From Oscillospiraceae bacterium (GTDB lineage Bacteria > Bacillota > Clostridia > Oscillospirales > Oscillospiraceae), in the NCBI GenBank assembly GCA_016295225.1, contig JAEDLP010000004.1:1-33819 (forward strand): 33,819 nt of DNA. Direction: 5' to 3'. Below the pieces are notes generated by a model. The model did not search any database. It saw only the letters and a list, made by a program, of their open reading frames with translations, and was not told the origin of the DNA. Shown piece by piece: positions 1 to 6,888 of this stretch; position 1 is the stretch's first letter, and each line of letters starts with the position of its first letter. The position numbers and the translations under genes are program-made.

Positions 1-1
1 C

Positions 2-370
2 CTGGGCTACAACATGATCGACACCGTCACCTGCTTCTCCGCAACCGCATTCGTCATGTCCTGGATGATTTCTTCCCTGTCCCTGCTGAAGCTGCGGAAG
101 GATATGCCCAATGCTGAGCGTCCCTACAAGCTGGCTACCCCCATTGCTTACTGGGCTGCTATCGTGGGCGTCATCTTCTTCGTCGGCATGCTGCTGCCCT
201 TCACCCCCTTCTATGCAGGCACCAAGGCTGTTATCGTCTTCGTGATCTACATTGTTGTCGGCTTCATTCTGTTCGCTGCTTCCGGCAAGAACAGAAACCA
301 GCTCAGCCCCAAGGAGCGCGAGCAGGCTATGTTCGGCAAGGTCGACCTGGAGGCAATGCGCCAGAAGTAA
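2..370 (+). CDS. APC-type amino acid permease, C-terminal fragment
   Basis: The reading frame is open from the left window edge, so only about the last 122 residues are seen. They hold hydrophobic stretches typical of the last membrane helices of a multi-spanning transporter (the FSATAFVMSWMISSLSLL segment, then two further helices) and a polar cytoplasmic tail ending LEAMRQK. The loop with RKDMPNAERPYKL resembles the Arg/Pro-rich loop before the last helices of APC-superfamily amino acid permeases, which move amino acids across the inner membrane. The substrate cannot be told. The ATG at 14 is internal to the gene, not its start. A small membrane-protein gene follows 45 bp downstream without an intervening terminator, so the two are probably co-transcribed. 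The family call is from pattern recognition of a fragment. Confidence 0.6.
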   Translation: MGYNMIDTVTCFSATAFVMSWMISSLSLLKLRKDMPNAERPYKLATPIAYWAAIVGVIFFVGMLLPFTPFYAGTKAVIVFVIYIVVGFILFAASGKNRNQLSPKEREQAMFGKVDLEAMRQK

Positions 371-415
371 GATTCCTTTCCCTATGAACCCCCGCTATGA
401 TCAAAGGAGAACCCT

Positions 416-769
416 ATGCAACAGTCAATTATTACGGATATCGCCAACAGCGATGTGATCATGATGGAAACGCTGATTTATGCAATCGCCAGTTTCTTCA
501 TCTTGATTCTGTTGGACTTCTACGCAGCGAAAAAGATCGGAGATCGTCGCAGACCGGCTTATAAAGCCCTGCGGATTCACAAATCCATCGCCTTTTTCAT
601 TGTTGCTGTGGTTACCGCAGTGATCGCGATCCTGTGTCTGTTCATGGATCTGTCGGTCACCCGCGCCACCTTGACTTACTTTGGGCTTCCCTATTTCATG
701 GCCGTGGTATACTACATGGTAAAGGTTTTCAGAAGAGTGCGGTCTGAGATCAGACGACGCAGACTCTGA
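416..769 (+). CDS. Small three-helix membrane protein of unknown function
   Basis: I do not recognise this 117-residue protein. It has three hydrophobic segments, at about residues 17-39, 58-80 and 88-107, with basic stretches between them (AAKKIGDRRRP) and a very basic tail (RRVRSEIRRRRL). The positive-inside rule would put both basic parts in the cytoplasm. The start at 416 is supported by AAAGGAG six to twelve bases upstream. It lies just after the permease fragment and just before a strong terminator, so it is the last gene of that unit. An accessory role for the permease is possible but rests only on position. Confidence 0.7.
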   Translation: MQQSIITDIANSDVIMMETLIYAIASFFILILLDFYAAKKIGDRRRPAYKALRIHKSIAFFIVAVVTAVIAILCLFMDLSVTRATLTYFGLPYFMAVVYYMVKVFRRVRSEIRRRRL

Positions 770-787
770 GATACTTACAAGACATCA

Positions 788-822
788 GAACGCCGGGACG
801 AATCGTCCCGGCGTTCTTCTTT
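788..822 (+). terminator. Rho-independent terminator after the small membrane protein gene
   Basis: A perfect 13-bp GC-rich stem (788-800 with 804-816) closes a 3-base loop and is followed by a pyrimidine-rich tail TTCTTTC. It lies 20 bp after the stop of the 416-769 gene on the same strand. Confidence 0.85.
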
Positions 823-846
823 CGAAGGATCCCAAAGGGAGGACAA

Positions 847-874
847 AAGGCCGGACGCTTGCGCATCCGGCCTT
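847..874 (-). terminator. Probable terminator for the minus-strand amidase gene
   Basis: The hairpin AAGGCCGGA.../...TCCGGCCTT has one C-A mismatch and a short loop. On the minus strand it is followed by TTTTGTCC, so it could end transcription of the amidase gene 143 bp upstream. On the plus strand the tail is only TTTCGTG, so it may be partly bidirectional. The 877-1016 stretch between it and the amidase stop is AT-rich, and I see no gene or clear RNA in it. Confidence 0.55.
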
Positions 875-1016
875 TCGTGTATATTTAGGAAGAGAGAGAA
901 AAGAGAGAAGTGATTTGCTGTTTGACTTTTTATTACGGTTATAGAATACCACACCGAAAGTCAATAGAAGTGGACAATTTTCAAACATTGAATGAACAAA
1001 GTGTGAACGAAGTTCC

Positions 1017-1757
1017 TTACTCCAGCTGTATGAAGGCTGCGGCGGTGTATCCCATCTCTTCTCCGAACTGGATCAGGTACCAGCCGTAGTACTCGTTGAG
1101 GACGGTGACCTGGGCGCCGTTGTAGAGCCAGGCCTTCACCGGGGAGGAATAATCCGGCCGGGCATAGACGCTGATGACGCCGGAATCCACCTGGACCACG
1201 CCGGGAAGCGGGACGCTGCTGGGGAAAAAGGGGATGCCGAAGAACTCCGTCAGGGACAGGACGATGTTTTCCGCCATGGCCTGGATATGGGTGGTGATCC
1301 AGACGGCGTCCTCGTAGTTGTCATGGAAGCCCAACTCCAGAAGAACGGCGGGCGCCCGGACCCGGCGTACTTCTCCCAGGGTGGTGGTGGCCTCGGCCCG
1401 CACCAGGTTGGGCAGGGGATAGATGTTTTTCAGGCCGTTTACCAGCAGTTGAGCCGCCCGCATGCCCTGGGCGCTGCCGGGATAGTAGAAGGCGATAATC
1501 CCTCGATTCTGCCCGGCCTGGGCCCCGCCCGAGGCGTTGGAGTGAAGAGCCAGGTGCAGGTCGTAATTTCCCTCGTTGGAGGCCCGGATGGAAGAGGCCG
1601 CCGTCATGTCCGGGGTATTGCGGACAAACTGGATGCCCGAAGCGGTGAGGATGGGTTCCATGGCGTCGGCCAGCAGGTTCATCCAGCCCTTCTCCGTGCC
1701 GCCGGTGACGTAGTGGTTGAACTCTTGTGTGGATGGGGATAGGTATATGATAGGCAA
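1017..1757 (-). CDS. N-acetylmuramoyl-L-alanine amidase (Amidase_3 type) with C-terminal SH3-like domain
   Basis: This 246-residue protein should cleave the amide bond between MurNAc and L-Ala in peptidoglycan. Residues 1 to about 175 resemble the Amidase_3 fold: a Glu in GTEKGWMN (about residue 22) at the second zinc-ligand position, LALHSNA for the third ligand His, and LELGFHDN with the catalytic Glu. The usual DPGHGG first-ligand motif is replaced by LSPSTQEFN, so the first His ligand appears missing; I believe other clostridial proteins share this variant. Residues about 185-246 look like a bacterial SH3 wall-binding domain (ISVYARPDYSSPVKAWL...). No signal peptide is visible. The start is TTG at 1757, fixed by a GGAGGG Shine-Dalgarno at 1765-1770. 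It is divergent from rsmA. A role in sporulation or germination is possible but unproven. Confidence 0.8.
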   Translation of the reverse strand: MPIIYLSPSTQEFNHYVTGGTEKGWMNLLADAMEPILTASGIQFVRNTPDMTAASSIRASNEGNYDLHLALHSNASGGAQAGQNRGIIAFYYPGSAQGMRAAQLLVNGLKNIYPLPNLVRAEATTTLGEVRRVRAPAVLLELGFHDNYEDAVWITTHIQAMAENIVLSLTEFFGIPFFPSSVPLPGVVQVDSGVISVYARPDYSSPVKAWLYNGAQVTVLNEYYGWYLIQFGEEMGYTAAAFIQLE

Positions 1758-1826
1758 AGATATTCCCTCCTTTGGTGCATTCTATGCGGCGTACCGGTCT
1801 TCGGCCCATGGAACCCGTCCTTTTCG

Positions 1827-1855
1827 TTGCAATCAAAACCCACCTGTGATAAAAT
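1827..1855 (+). promoter_or_regulatory. Sigma-A-type promoter of rsmA
   Basis: TTGCAA (1827-1832), a 17-bp spacer, then TAAAAT (1850-1855) lie 35 bp upstream of the rsmA start. The -35 box has C in place of the usual A at position 4, as in several other promoters here. Confidence 0.65.
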
Positions 1856-1890
1856 CACGGTACATTAAAAACGAAGGTGAGGAGTTCACC

Positions 1891-2757
1891 ATGAATTTAT
1901 GCAACCAACGAGAGATCAAGGAACTTCTGGGCCGTCACGGCTTTCGCTTTTCCAAAAGCATGGGTCAGAATTTCCTCATTGAGCCCTGGGTCCCCCGGCA
2001 GACGGCTGAGTCCTCCGGGGCGGACGCCGGGATCGGCGTCCTGGAGGTGGGTCCCGGGATCGGCCCCCTGACCGAGCAGCTGGCCAAGCTGGCGGAGAAG
2101 GTGGTCTCTGTGGAGCTGGACAAGAGCCTCTTGCCGGTGTTGGCCGAAACCATGGCGGACTATCCCAACGTGGAGATCGTCCCCGGCGATATTATGAAGA
2201 CCGACATTGCCCAACTCTGCCGGGAGAAAATGCCCGGCCTGCCGGTGGTGGCCTGCGCCAACCTGCCCTATAACATCACCACCCCTGTCATCACGGCTAT
2301 GCTCCAGGCCGGTTGCTTCCAGGCGGTGACTGTGATGATCCAGCGGGAGGTGGCCCTGCGCATCTGCGCCAAGCCCGGTACGGCGGACTACGGCGCCTTT
2401 ACCGTTCTTTGTCAGTACTATGCCGACAGCGATCTTCTGTACGATGTCCCCCCCTCCTGTTTCTATCCCGCCCCCAAGGTGGTCTCCTCAGTCATCCGCA
2501 TGACGGTCCGGGGGAAGCCCCCGGTGGAGGTCCCGGACCCCGACCTGTTCTTCCGTGTCGTCCGGGCAGCCTTTGGCCAGCGGCGGAAAACCTTGTTAAA
2601 CGGTCTGCATACCATGCTGGGAAAAAGCGTGGAAAAAGAGGCCCTTCGTCAGGCCATTCTTGCCTGCAATTTGACGGAGAATATTCGAGGGGAGCGGCTG
2701 AGTTTTGCGGAGTTTGCTGAATTATCCCAGAAACTGCATGAAATGCAGAGGAATTGA
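1891..2757 (+). CDS. rsmA: 16S rRNA (adenine1518/1519-N6)-dimethyltransferase RsmA
   Basis: RsmA (KsgA) dimethylates two adjacent adenines in helix 45 of 16S rRNA late in small-subunit assembly, using S-adenosylmethionine. The 288-residue protein has the expected order of motifs: FSKSMGQNFL near the N terminus, the SAM-binding VLEVGPGIGPLTEQL, an acidic residue in VVSVELD, the catalytic ANLPYNITTPV, then MIQREVA and the C-terminal FGQRRKTLLNGL. The frame is open further upstream to 1717, but the start at 1891 is chosen because GGTGAGGAG lies just ahead of it and homologues begin here, and the promoter at 1827-1855 would exclude earlier starts. It is a single-gene unit followed directly by the pckA promoter, with no obvious terminator between. 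Confidence 0.96.
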   Translation: MNLCNQREIKELLGRHGFRFSKSMGQNFLIEPWVPRQTAESSGADAGIGVLEVGPGIGPLTEQLAKLAEKVVSVELDKSLLPVLAETMADYPNVEIVPGDIMKTDIAQLCREKMPGLPVVACANLPYNITTPVITAMLQAGCFQAVTVMIQREVALRICAKPGTADYGAFTVLCQYYADSDLLYDVPPSCFYPAPKVVSSVIRMTVRGKPPVEVPDPDLFFRVVRAAFGQRRKTLLNGLHTMLGKSVEKEALRQAILACNLTENIRGERLSFAEFAELSQKLHEMQRN

Positions 2758-2768
2758 CGATTTGTTTC

Positions 2769-2797
2769 TTGCAATAAAAGTTGCAAAGGAATATAAT
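2769..2797 (+). promoter_or_regulatory. Strong sigma-A-type promoter of pckA
   Basis: TTGCAA (2769-2774), a 17-bp spacer and a consensus TATAAT (2792-2797). A second TTGCAA sits at 2781-2786 inside the spacer, 12 bp downstream of the first, and could be part of an operator. The start codon is at 2840, preceded by AAGGAGG. Confidence 0.8.
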
Positions 2798-2839
2798 ATA
2801 GCCTGAAAAAGAGGGAACGCTCTAAGGAGGGCTTTTCAA

Positions 2840-4609
2840 ATGGAATTAACAAATAATAAACATGTGTTGTCCTGGATCGACCAGCAGGCTGCCCTGACCA
2901 AACCGGATCAGATCGTTTGGATCGATGGCAGCGAGGAACAGCTGGAGGCGCTTCGCGTGGAAGGCTGCGCCACCGGCGAGCTGTACAAGCTGAACCAGGA
3001 GAAGCTGCCCGGCTGCTATCTGCACCGCTCTGACCCCACTGACGTGGCCCGCGTGGAGAGCAGAACCTTTATCTGCAGCAAGCGTAAGGAAGACGCCGGC
3101 CCCACCAACAACTGGATGGCGCCCGATGAAATGTACGCCAAGCTGAACAAGCTGTACGATGGCTCCATGAAGGGACGCACCATGTACGTCATCCCCTACT
3201 GCATGGGCGTGGTGGGTTCTCCTTTTGCCAAGTACGGCATCGAGCTCACCGACTCTATCTACGTGGTGCTGAACATGGCCATTATGACCCGCGTGGGCAA
3301 GGCCATCTTCGATCAGCTGGGAGATTCGCCCGACTTTATCAAGGGTCTTCACGCCAAGGCAAACCTGGACCCTGAGGAGCGGTACATCGTTCAGTTCCCC
3401 GAGGATAACACCATTATGTCCATCAACTCCGGTTACGGCGGCAATGTGCTTCAGGGCAAGAAGTGCTTCGCTCTGCGCATCGCCTCCAATCTGGGCCGCC
3501 AGGAGGGCTGGCTGGCCGAGCACATGCTCATTCTGGGCATCCAGAACCCCAAGGGTGAGATTCGCTATGTGACCGGCGCTTTCCCCTCTGCCTGCGGCAA
3601 GACCAACCTGGCCATGCTGATCCCCCCTGAGGGCTATCAGAAGAACGGCTGGAAGTGCTGGTGTGTGGGCGACGATATCGCCTGGCTCCGTGTGGGCCCC
3701 GACGGCCGTCTGTGGGCGGTCAACCCCGAGAAGGGCTTCTTCGGTGTGGCTCCCGGCACCAACGAAAAGTCCAACCCCAACGCTCTGGCCACCACCCATA
3801 AGGGCACCATTTTCACCAACGTGGCCTTGAACCTGGACGACGACACCGTCTGGTGGGAGAAGCTGGATAAAAACCCGCCTCACAACGCCCTGGACTGGAT
3901 GGGCAACCCCTGGAGCCCCGAGACCGCACAGGGTCCCGCCGCTCACCCCAACTCCCGCTTTACCGCTCCCGCAGAGAACTGCCCCTGCATCTCTCCGGAG
4001 TTCAACAACCCCAACGGCGTGCCCATCTCCGCCATCATCTTCGGCGGCCGCCGGGCCAAGACCGCACCCCTGGTTTACCAGTCCCGGGACTGGAAGCACG
4101 GCGTCTTCGTGGGCTCCATCATGGGCTCTGAAAAGACCGCCGCAGCCGAGGGCACCGTGGGCGAGACCCGCCGGGACCCCATGGCTATGCTGCCCTTCTG
4201 CGGCTATCACATGGCCGACTACTGGCAGCACTGGCTGGATATGGAGGAATCCATCTCCAACCCGCCCAAGATCTTCAACGTCAACTGGTTCCGCACCGAC
4301 GAGAACGGCGAGTTCATCTGGCCCGGCTTCGGTGAGAACCTGCGCGTGATTGAGTGGATTTTGAAGCGCTGCTTCGACGAAGTGGGCGCAAGAGACGCCG
4401 AGATCGGCTTCCTGCCCAACCCCGAGGACATCAACCTGGAGGGTCTGGACCTGAGCCGCGACACCCTGGCCGGCCTGCTGAGCGTGGACCGTGACCTGTG
4501 GCGTCAGGAGTCCGTCAACATCCACGGTTACTATGAGCAGTTTGGGGATAAGCTGCCCAAGGAGCTGACCGACGCTCTGGCAGAGCTGGACGCCCGGCTG
4601 AACGCTTAA
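2840..4609 (+). CDS. pckA: Phosphoenolpyruvate carboxykinase (GTP)
   Basis: This enzyme interconverts oxaloacetate plus GTP with PEP, CO2 and GDP, in gluconeogenesis or, in fermenters, to fix CO2 onto PEP. The 589-residue length and motifs fit the GTP-specific family, not the ATP family: the P-loop PSACGKTNLAML with its reactive Cys, the metal-binding GDDIAWL, FGGRRAKTAPLV, NPNGVPISAIIFGG and IWPGFGENLRVIEWI near the C terminus. The start at 2840 follows AAGGAGG by eight bases. Codon use favours a narrow C/T-ending set (AAG, GGC, AAC, CTG), and with the near-consensus promoter this suggests high expression. It is monocistronic, bounded by the promoter at 2769 and a strong terminator at 4631. 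Most Firmicutes carry the ATP enzyme instead, so the GTP type is mildly notable. Confidence 0.97.
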   Translation: MELTNNKHVLSWIDQQAALTKPDQIVWIDGSEEQLEALRVEGCATGELYKLNQEKLPGCYLHRSDPTDVARVESRTFICSKRKEDAGPTNNWMAPDEMYAKLNKLYDGSMKGRTMYVIPYCMGVVGSPFAKYGIELTDSIYVVLNMAIMTRVGKAIFDQLGDSPDFIKGLHAKANLDPEERYIVQFPEDNTIMSINSGYGGNVLQGKKCFALRIASNLGRQEGWLAEHMLILGIQNPKGEIRYVTGAFPSACGKTNLAMLIPPEGYQKNGWKCWCVGDDIAWLRVGPDGRLWAVNPEKGFFGVAPGTNEKSNPNALATTHKGTIFTNVALNLDDDTVWWEKLDKNPPHNALDWMGNPWSPETAQGPAAHPNSRFTAPAENCPCISPEFNNPNGVPISAIIFGGRRAKTAPLVYQSRDWKHGVFVGSIMGSEKTAAAEGTVGETRRDPMAMLPFCGYHMADYWQHWLDMEESISNPPKIFNVNWFRTDENGEFIWPGFGENLRVIEWILKRCFDEVGARDAEIGFLPNPEDINLEGLDLSRDTLAGLLSVDRDLWRQESVNIHGYYEQFGDKLPKELTDALAELDARLNA

Positions 4610-4630
4610 TCATACTCCCATACATATCCC

Positions 4631-4662
4631 AAGCCGCCGCACTTTCTGTGCGGCGGCTTTTC
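4631..4662 (+). terminator. Rho-independent terminator of pckA
   Basis: A perfect 12-bp stem AAGCCGCCGCAC/GTGCGGCGGCTT closes a 5-base loop and is followed by TTTTCTCT. It lies 21 bp past the pckA stop. Confidence 0.92.
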
Positions 4663-4670
4663 TCTGCGGG

Positions 4671-4699
4671 TTGCCTTTTGAGGGAAACTGTGCTATAGT
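4671..4699 (+). promoter_or_regulatory. Promoter of the queuosine-salvage operon
   Basis: TTGCCT (4671-4676), a 17-bp spacer and TATAGT (4694-4699), with a TGC extended -10 directly ahead of it. The predicted start near 4706 leaves room for the complete riboswitch in the leader. Confidence 0.7.
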
Positions 4700-4715
4700 G
4701 AGAAACACGGTATAC

Positions 4716-4757
4716 GGACAGTTCGAAACCATCCTGTCTTTAAACAAAACTATGGGC
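4716..4757 (+). promoter_or_regulatory. preQ1-I riboswitch aptamer
   Basis: The layout matches the compact preQ1-I aptamer. P1 pairs GACAG (4717-4721) with CTGTC (4734-4738), with a possible G-U pair added at 4716/4739. Loop L1 (4722-4733) ends in a cytosine (4733) at the position that recognises preQ1 in the Bacillus and Thermoanaerobacter structures. An A-rich tail, TTTAAACAAAAC, follows. ATGG (4752-4755) can pair back to CCAT (4729-4732) in L1 to form the P2 pseudoknot. CTATGGGC (4750-4757) can alternatively pair over 8 bp with GTCCATAG (4780-4787) in the downstream terminator. Ligand binding would therefore free the terminator, giving an OFF switch. The genes downstream fit a preQ1-related role. 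Confidence 0.85.
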
Positions 4758-4775
4758 AAAATCAATACCGTGTTG

Positions 4776-4802
4776 GTGCGTCCATAGGGGCGCGCTTTTT
4801 TT
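4776..4802 (+). terminator. Riboswitch-controlled transcription terminator
   Basis: GTGCGTCC (4776-4783) pairs with GGGCGCGC (4788-4795) over 8 bp, with two G-U pairs and a 4-base loop, followed by seven Ts (4796-4802). Its 5' arm and loop (4780-4787) overlap the predicted antiterminator partner of the aptamer tail. Confidence 0.82.
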
Positions 4803-4823
4803 GCCCCTGAAACGAGGGTAATT

Positions 4824-5546
4824 ATGGTACGTTACAGCATGATCCAAGAAAAAAATCCCCGGGAGATCGTCCTGCTCCGGGGGACCGGCTGCCGCTGGCG
4901 CAGGTGCACCTTCTGCGACTATCACCTGGACAGCTCCCCTGACAGGAGAGAGAATTTCCGGCTGAACCAGGCCGTCCTGGCTCAAGTCACGGGCCGGTAT
5001 CACCACCTGGAGGTCATCAACTCGGGCAGTTTCCCCGAGCTGGACCGGGAGACGATCCAACAGCTCCTGGACCTCTGCCGGGAGAAGGCCATCCGCACCC
5101 TGCATTTTGAGTGCCACTGGCGCTACCGGGATCAAATCCCCGCCCTGCGGGCGGCCTTTGCCGCCGTGGGGACCACCCTGAAGATCAAAACCGGGGTGGA
5201 GACCTTTGACCACGAATTTCGGGAAGAGGTGCTGCGCAAGGGGATCCCGGAGCAGGACCCGGCCCGGATCGCCCGGCAGTTTGACGAGTGCTGCCTGCTC
5301 TTTGGCCTGACCGGGCAGACGGCGGAGAGCATGCGAAGGGATGTTGAAACCGGCCTTGCTCATTTTGAGCGGGTCTGTGTGAACCTTTTCGTGGAGAATC
5401 AGACCGATCTGAAACCGGACGAAGGGGTGATCCGGGCCTTTACCGAAGCGGTCATGCCCGACTACCTGGAAAACGACCGGGTGGATATTCTGCTGAACAA
5501 CACGGACTTTGGCGTGGGTGCGCCGGAGGTGGATCATGCCCAATGA
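4824..5546 (+). CDS. queL: Radical SAM enzyme, probable queuine lyase QueL
   Basis: This 240-residue protein has the Fe-S motif C23-x4-C28-x2-C31 (GTGCRWRRCTFCDY), one residue longer between the first two Cys than the classic CxxxCxxC. Other patches I associate with the same subgroup are EVINSGSFPEL, FECHWRYRDQ, KIKTGVETFD, LTGQTAESMRRD, VNLFVENQTDLK and LLNNTDFGVG. A radical-SAM subgroup from gut bacteria such as Clostridioides difficile (QueL) converts queuine to preQ1 for queuosine salvage. Assignment to it rests on remembered sequence similarity plus context: a preQ1-I riboswitch in the leader and a YhhQ-type transporter gene overlapping its 3' end by 11 bp. The start at 4824 follows GAGGG by five bases. 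The radical SAM call is very safe; the QueL call is probable. An alternative is another enzyme acting on queuosine precursors. Confidence 0.75.
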   Translation: MVRYSMIQEKNPREIVLLRGTGCRWRRCTFCDYHLDSSPDRRENFRLNQAVLAQVTGRYHHLEVINSGSFPELDRETIQQLLDLCREKAIRTLHFECHWRYRDQIPALRAAFAAVGTTLKIKTGVETFDHEFREEVLRKGIPEQDPARIARQFDECCLLFGLTGQTAESMRRDVETGLAHFERVCVNLFVENQTDLKPDEGVIRAFTEAVMPDYLENDRVDILLNNTDFGVGAPEVDHAQ

Positions 5547-6240
5547 ACTGCTGCTGGCAGGCTCGGTCCTGCTGATCTACGGGGCGGTGCTGGCGTCCTA
5601 CCGGATCTTCGGTAAGACCGGCCTGTACGCCATGACCATGGCCGCTACCATTCTGGCCAATGTGGAAGTGCTCATCCTCATCGAGGGCTTTGGGATGGAG
5701 CAGACCCTGGGCAACGTTATGTTCGCCTCCACCTATCTGATTACTGATATCCTCAGCGAGAATGAGGGGAAGAAAAGCGCCTCCAGGGCGGTGTGGCTGG
5801 GGGTGTTCGCCGCAGTCATTATGATCCTCTTTACCCAGTACTGGCTGCTGTACACCCCTGCGGAAGGGGACTGGGCCTTTGAGCACATCACTGCCATCTT
5901 CTCCACCACCCCCCGGATGCTGCTGGCCAGCTTTGTGGGCTATGTGGTCTCCCAGCGGTTCGACGTGTGGCTGTACCACCGCTGGTGGGCCTTCACAACC
6001 AGAAAGACGGGGGACAGCAAGGGCTATTTGTGGCTGCGCAACAATGGCTCTACGCTGATCTCTCAAATTCTCAACACCGTGCTCTTTACCCTGCTGGCCT
6101 TTGCCGGCTGGTACGACACGCAGACCCTTCTGTCCGTGATGATGACGAGCTATCTGATTTTTATTTTCACCAGCCTCATCGACACGCCCGTTGTCTACCT
6201 GGCCCGGGCGATGAAGCAGAAGGGCGTCATTCAGGATTAA
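5536..6240 (+). CDS. yhhQ: Queuosine precursor transporter, YhhQ family
   Basis: This 234-residue inner-membrane protein belongs to the YhhQ/DUF165 family, which carries preQ0/preQ1 and, in some bacteria, queuine. It has about six hydrophobic helices and family marks: TLGNVMFASTYLITDILSENEGKK after the second helix, the FVGYVVSQRFDVWLYH segment, and LWLRNNGSTLISQILNTVLF with the conserved Arg-Asn-Asn. The frame is open upstream to 5509, but ATG 5536 is chosen because GGAGGTGG (5525-5532) precedes it. It overlaps the radical SAM gene by 11 bp, which points to translational coupling. The product should supply the substrate for the upstream enzyme, or take up its product, under the preQ1 switch. 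Which precursor is carried cannot be read from the sequence. Confidence 0.92.
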   Translation: MPNELLLAGSVLLIYGAVLASYRIFGKTGLYAMTMAATILANVEVLILIEGFGMEQTLGNVMFASTYLITDILSENEGKKSASRAVWLGVFAAVIMILFTQYWLLYTPAEGDWAFEHITAIFSTTPRMLLASFVGYVVSQRFDVWLYHRWWAFTTRKTGDSKGYLWLRNNGSTLISQILNTVLFTLLAFAGWYDTQTLLSVMMTSYLIFIFTSLIDTPVVYLARAMKQKGVIQD

Positions 6241-6247
6241 AGACTCG

Positions 6248-6284
6248 AATCCCCATCGTTTTTTCCAGACGATGGGGATTTTTG
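6248..6284 (+). terminator. Rho-independent terminator of the queuosine-salvage operon
   Basis: A 12-bp stem AATCCCCATCGT/ACGATGGGGATT closes a 9-base loop and is followed by TTT. It begins 8 bp after the yhhQ stop. Confidence 0.88.
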
Positions 6285-6320
6285 TGGGCGGGCTTCACGG
6301 CGCTGTGTGGGGATCGGGGC

Positions 6321-6350
6321 TTGCAGAGGGCCTGTCTTTTATGGTACAAT
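6321..6350 (+). promoter_or_regulatory. Promoter of the ruvCAB operon
   Basis: TTGCAG (6321-6326), an 18-bp spacer and TACAAT (6345-6350), with TG at 6342-6343 near the -10 box. It is 32 bp upstream of the ruvC start. Confidence 0.65.
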
Positions 6351-6382
6351 AGTTCGATAAAACGAATTGGGGAGGGGAAACC

Positions 6383-6871
6383 GTGCGCATTTTAGGCATC
6401 GACCCGGGCTACGCCATTGTGGGCTTTGGGGTCCTGGAGGCGGACCGGGGACAGGCCCGGCTGGTGCGGTGCGGGGCCATCAACACCCAGGCGGGAGTCC
6501 CTATGCCCCGCCGCCTGCTCCAGATCCAGGAGGATATGGAGACCCTCATCCACACCTTTCAGCCTGACGTCATGGCCATTGAAGAGCTCTTCTTCAACAC
6601 CAACGTGACCACCGGCATCGGCGTGGCCCAGGCTCGGGGGGTGATCCTGGCGGCGGCGGCCAAGCTGGGGGTTGAGATCTTTGAGTACACCCCCTCCCAG
6701 GTGAAGCAGGCGGTGGTGGGCTACGGCAAGGCGGAAAAGCGCCAGGTCATGGACATGACCAAGCGGTTGTTAAATCTCTCCGCCGTGCCCAAGCCCGACG
6801 ACGCGGCCGACGCGGTGGCCCTTGCCCTGTGCCACGCCCGGTCCCACACCTCCCGTTTGTACCAGCGATAA
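6383..6871 (+). CDS. ruvC: Crossover junction endodeoxyribonuclease RuvC
   Basis: RuvC cuts four-way Holliday junctions symmetrically in recombination and repair, working with RuvAB. The 162-residue length is usual. The catalytic acidic residues are visible: Asp in the N-terminal ILGIDPG, Glu in MAIEELFF and the C-terminal acidic pair region in KPDDAADAVALALCHA. The start is GTG at 6383, with GGGGAGGGG just ahead. It is the first gene of ruvCAB, and ruvA begins 17 bp after its stop. No LexA-type site was looked for beyond the promoter, so SOS control cannot be claimed. Confidence 0.96.
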   Translation: MRILGIDPGYAIVGFGVLEADRGQARLVRCGAINTQAGVPMPRRLLQIQEDMETLIHTFQPDVMAIEELFFNTNVTTGIGVAQARGVILAAAAKLGVEIFEYTPSQVKQAVVGYGKAEKRQVMDMTKRLLNLSAVPKPDDAADAVALALCHARSHTSRLYQR

Positions 6872-6888
6872 AGAAAGGAGCGTCCTCT

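Noticed and set aside
922..947. Promoter-like TTGACT and TATAGAAT between the first unit and the amidase
   Set aside because: Spacing is 12-14 bp on the plus strand and 15 on the minus strand, and no gene follows in either direction.
785..988. A 67-codon minus-strand frame in the gap between the small membrane protein and the amidase
   Set aside because: It covers two terminator hairpins and lacks a ribosome site and any recognisable composition.
1771..1800. CATAGAAT on the minus strand as a sigma-E -10 box for the amidase
   Set aside because: One mismatch to the consensus and no ATATT-like -35 box at the right distance.
2846..4525. A 559-codon minus-strand frame opposite pckA
   Set aside because: A shadow of a strongly biased GC-rich gene; pckA on the plus strand has all family motifs and its own promoter and terminator.
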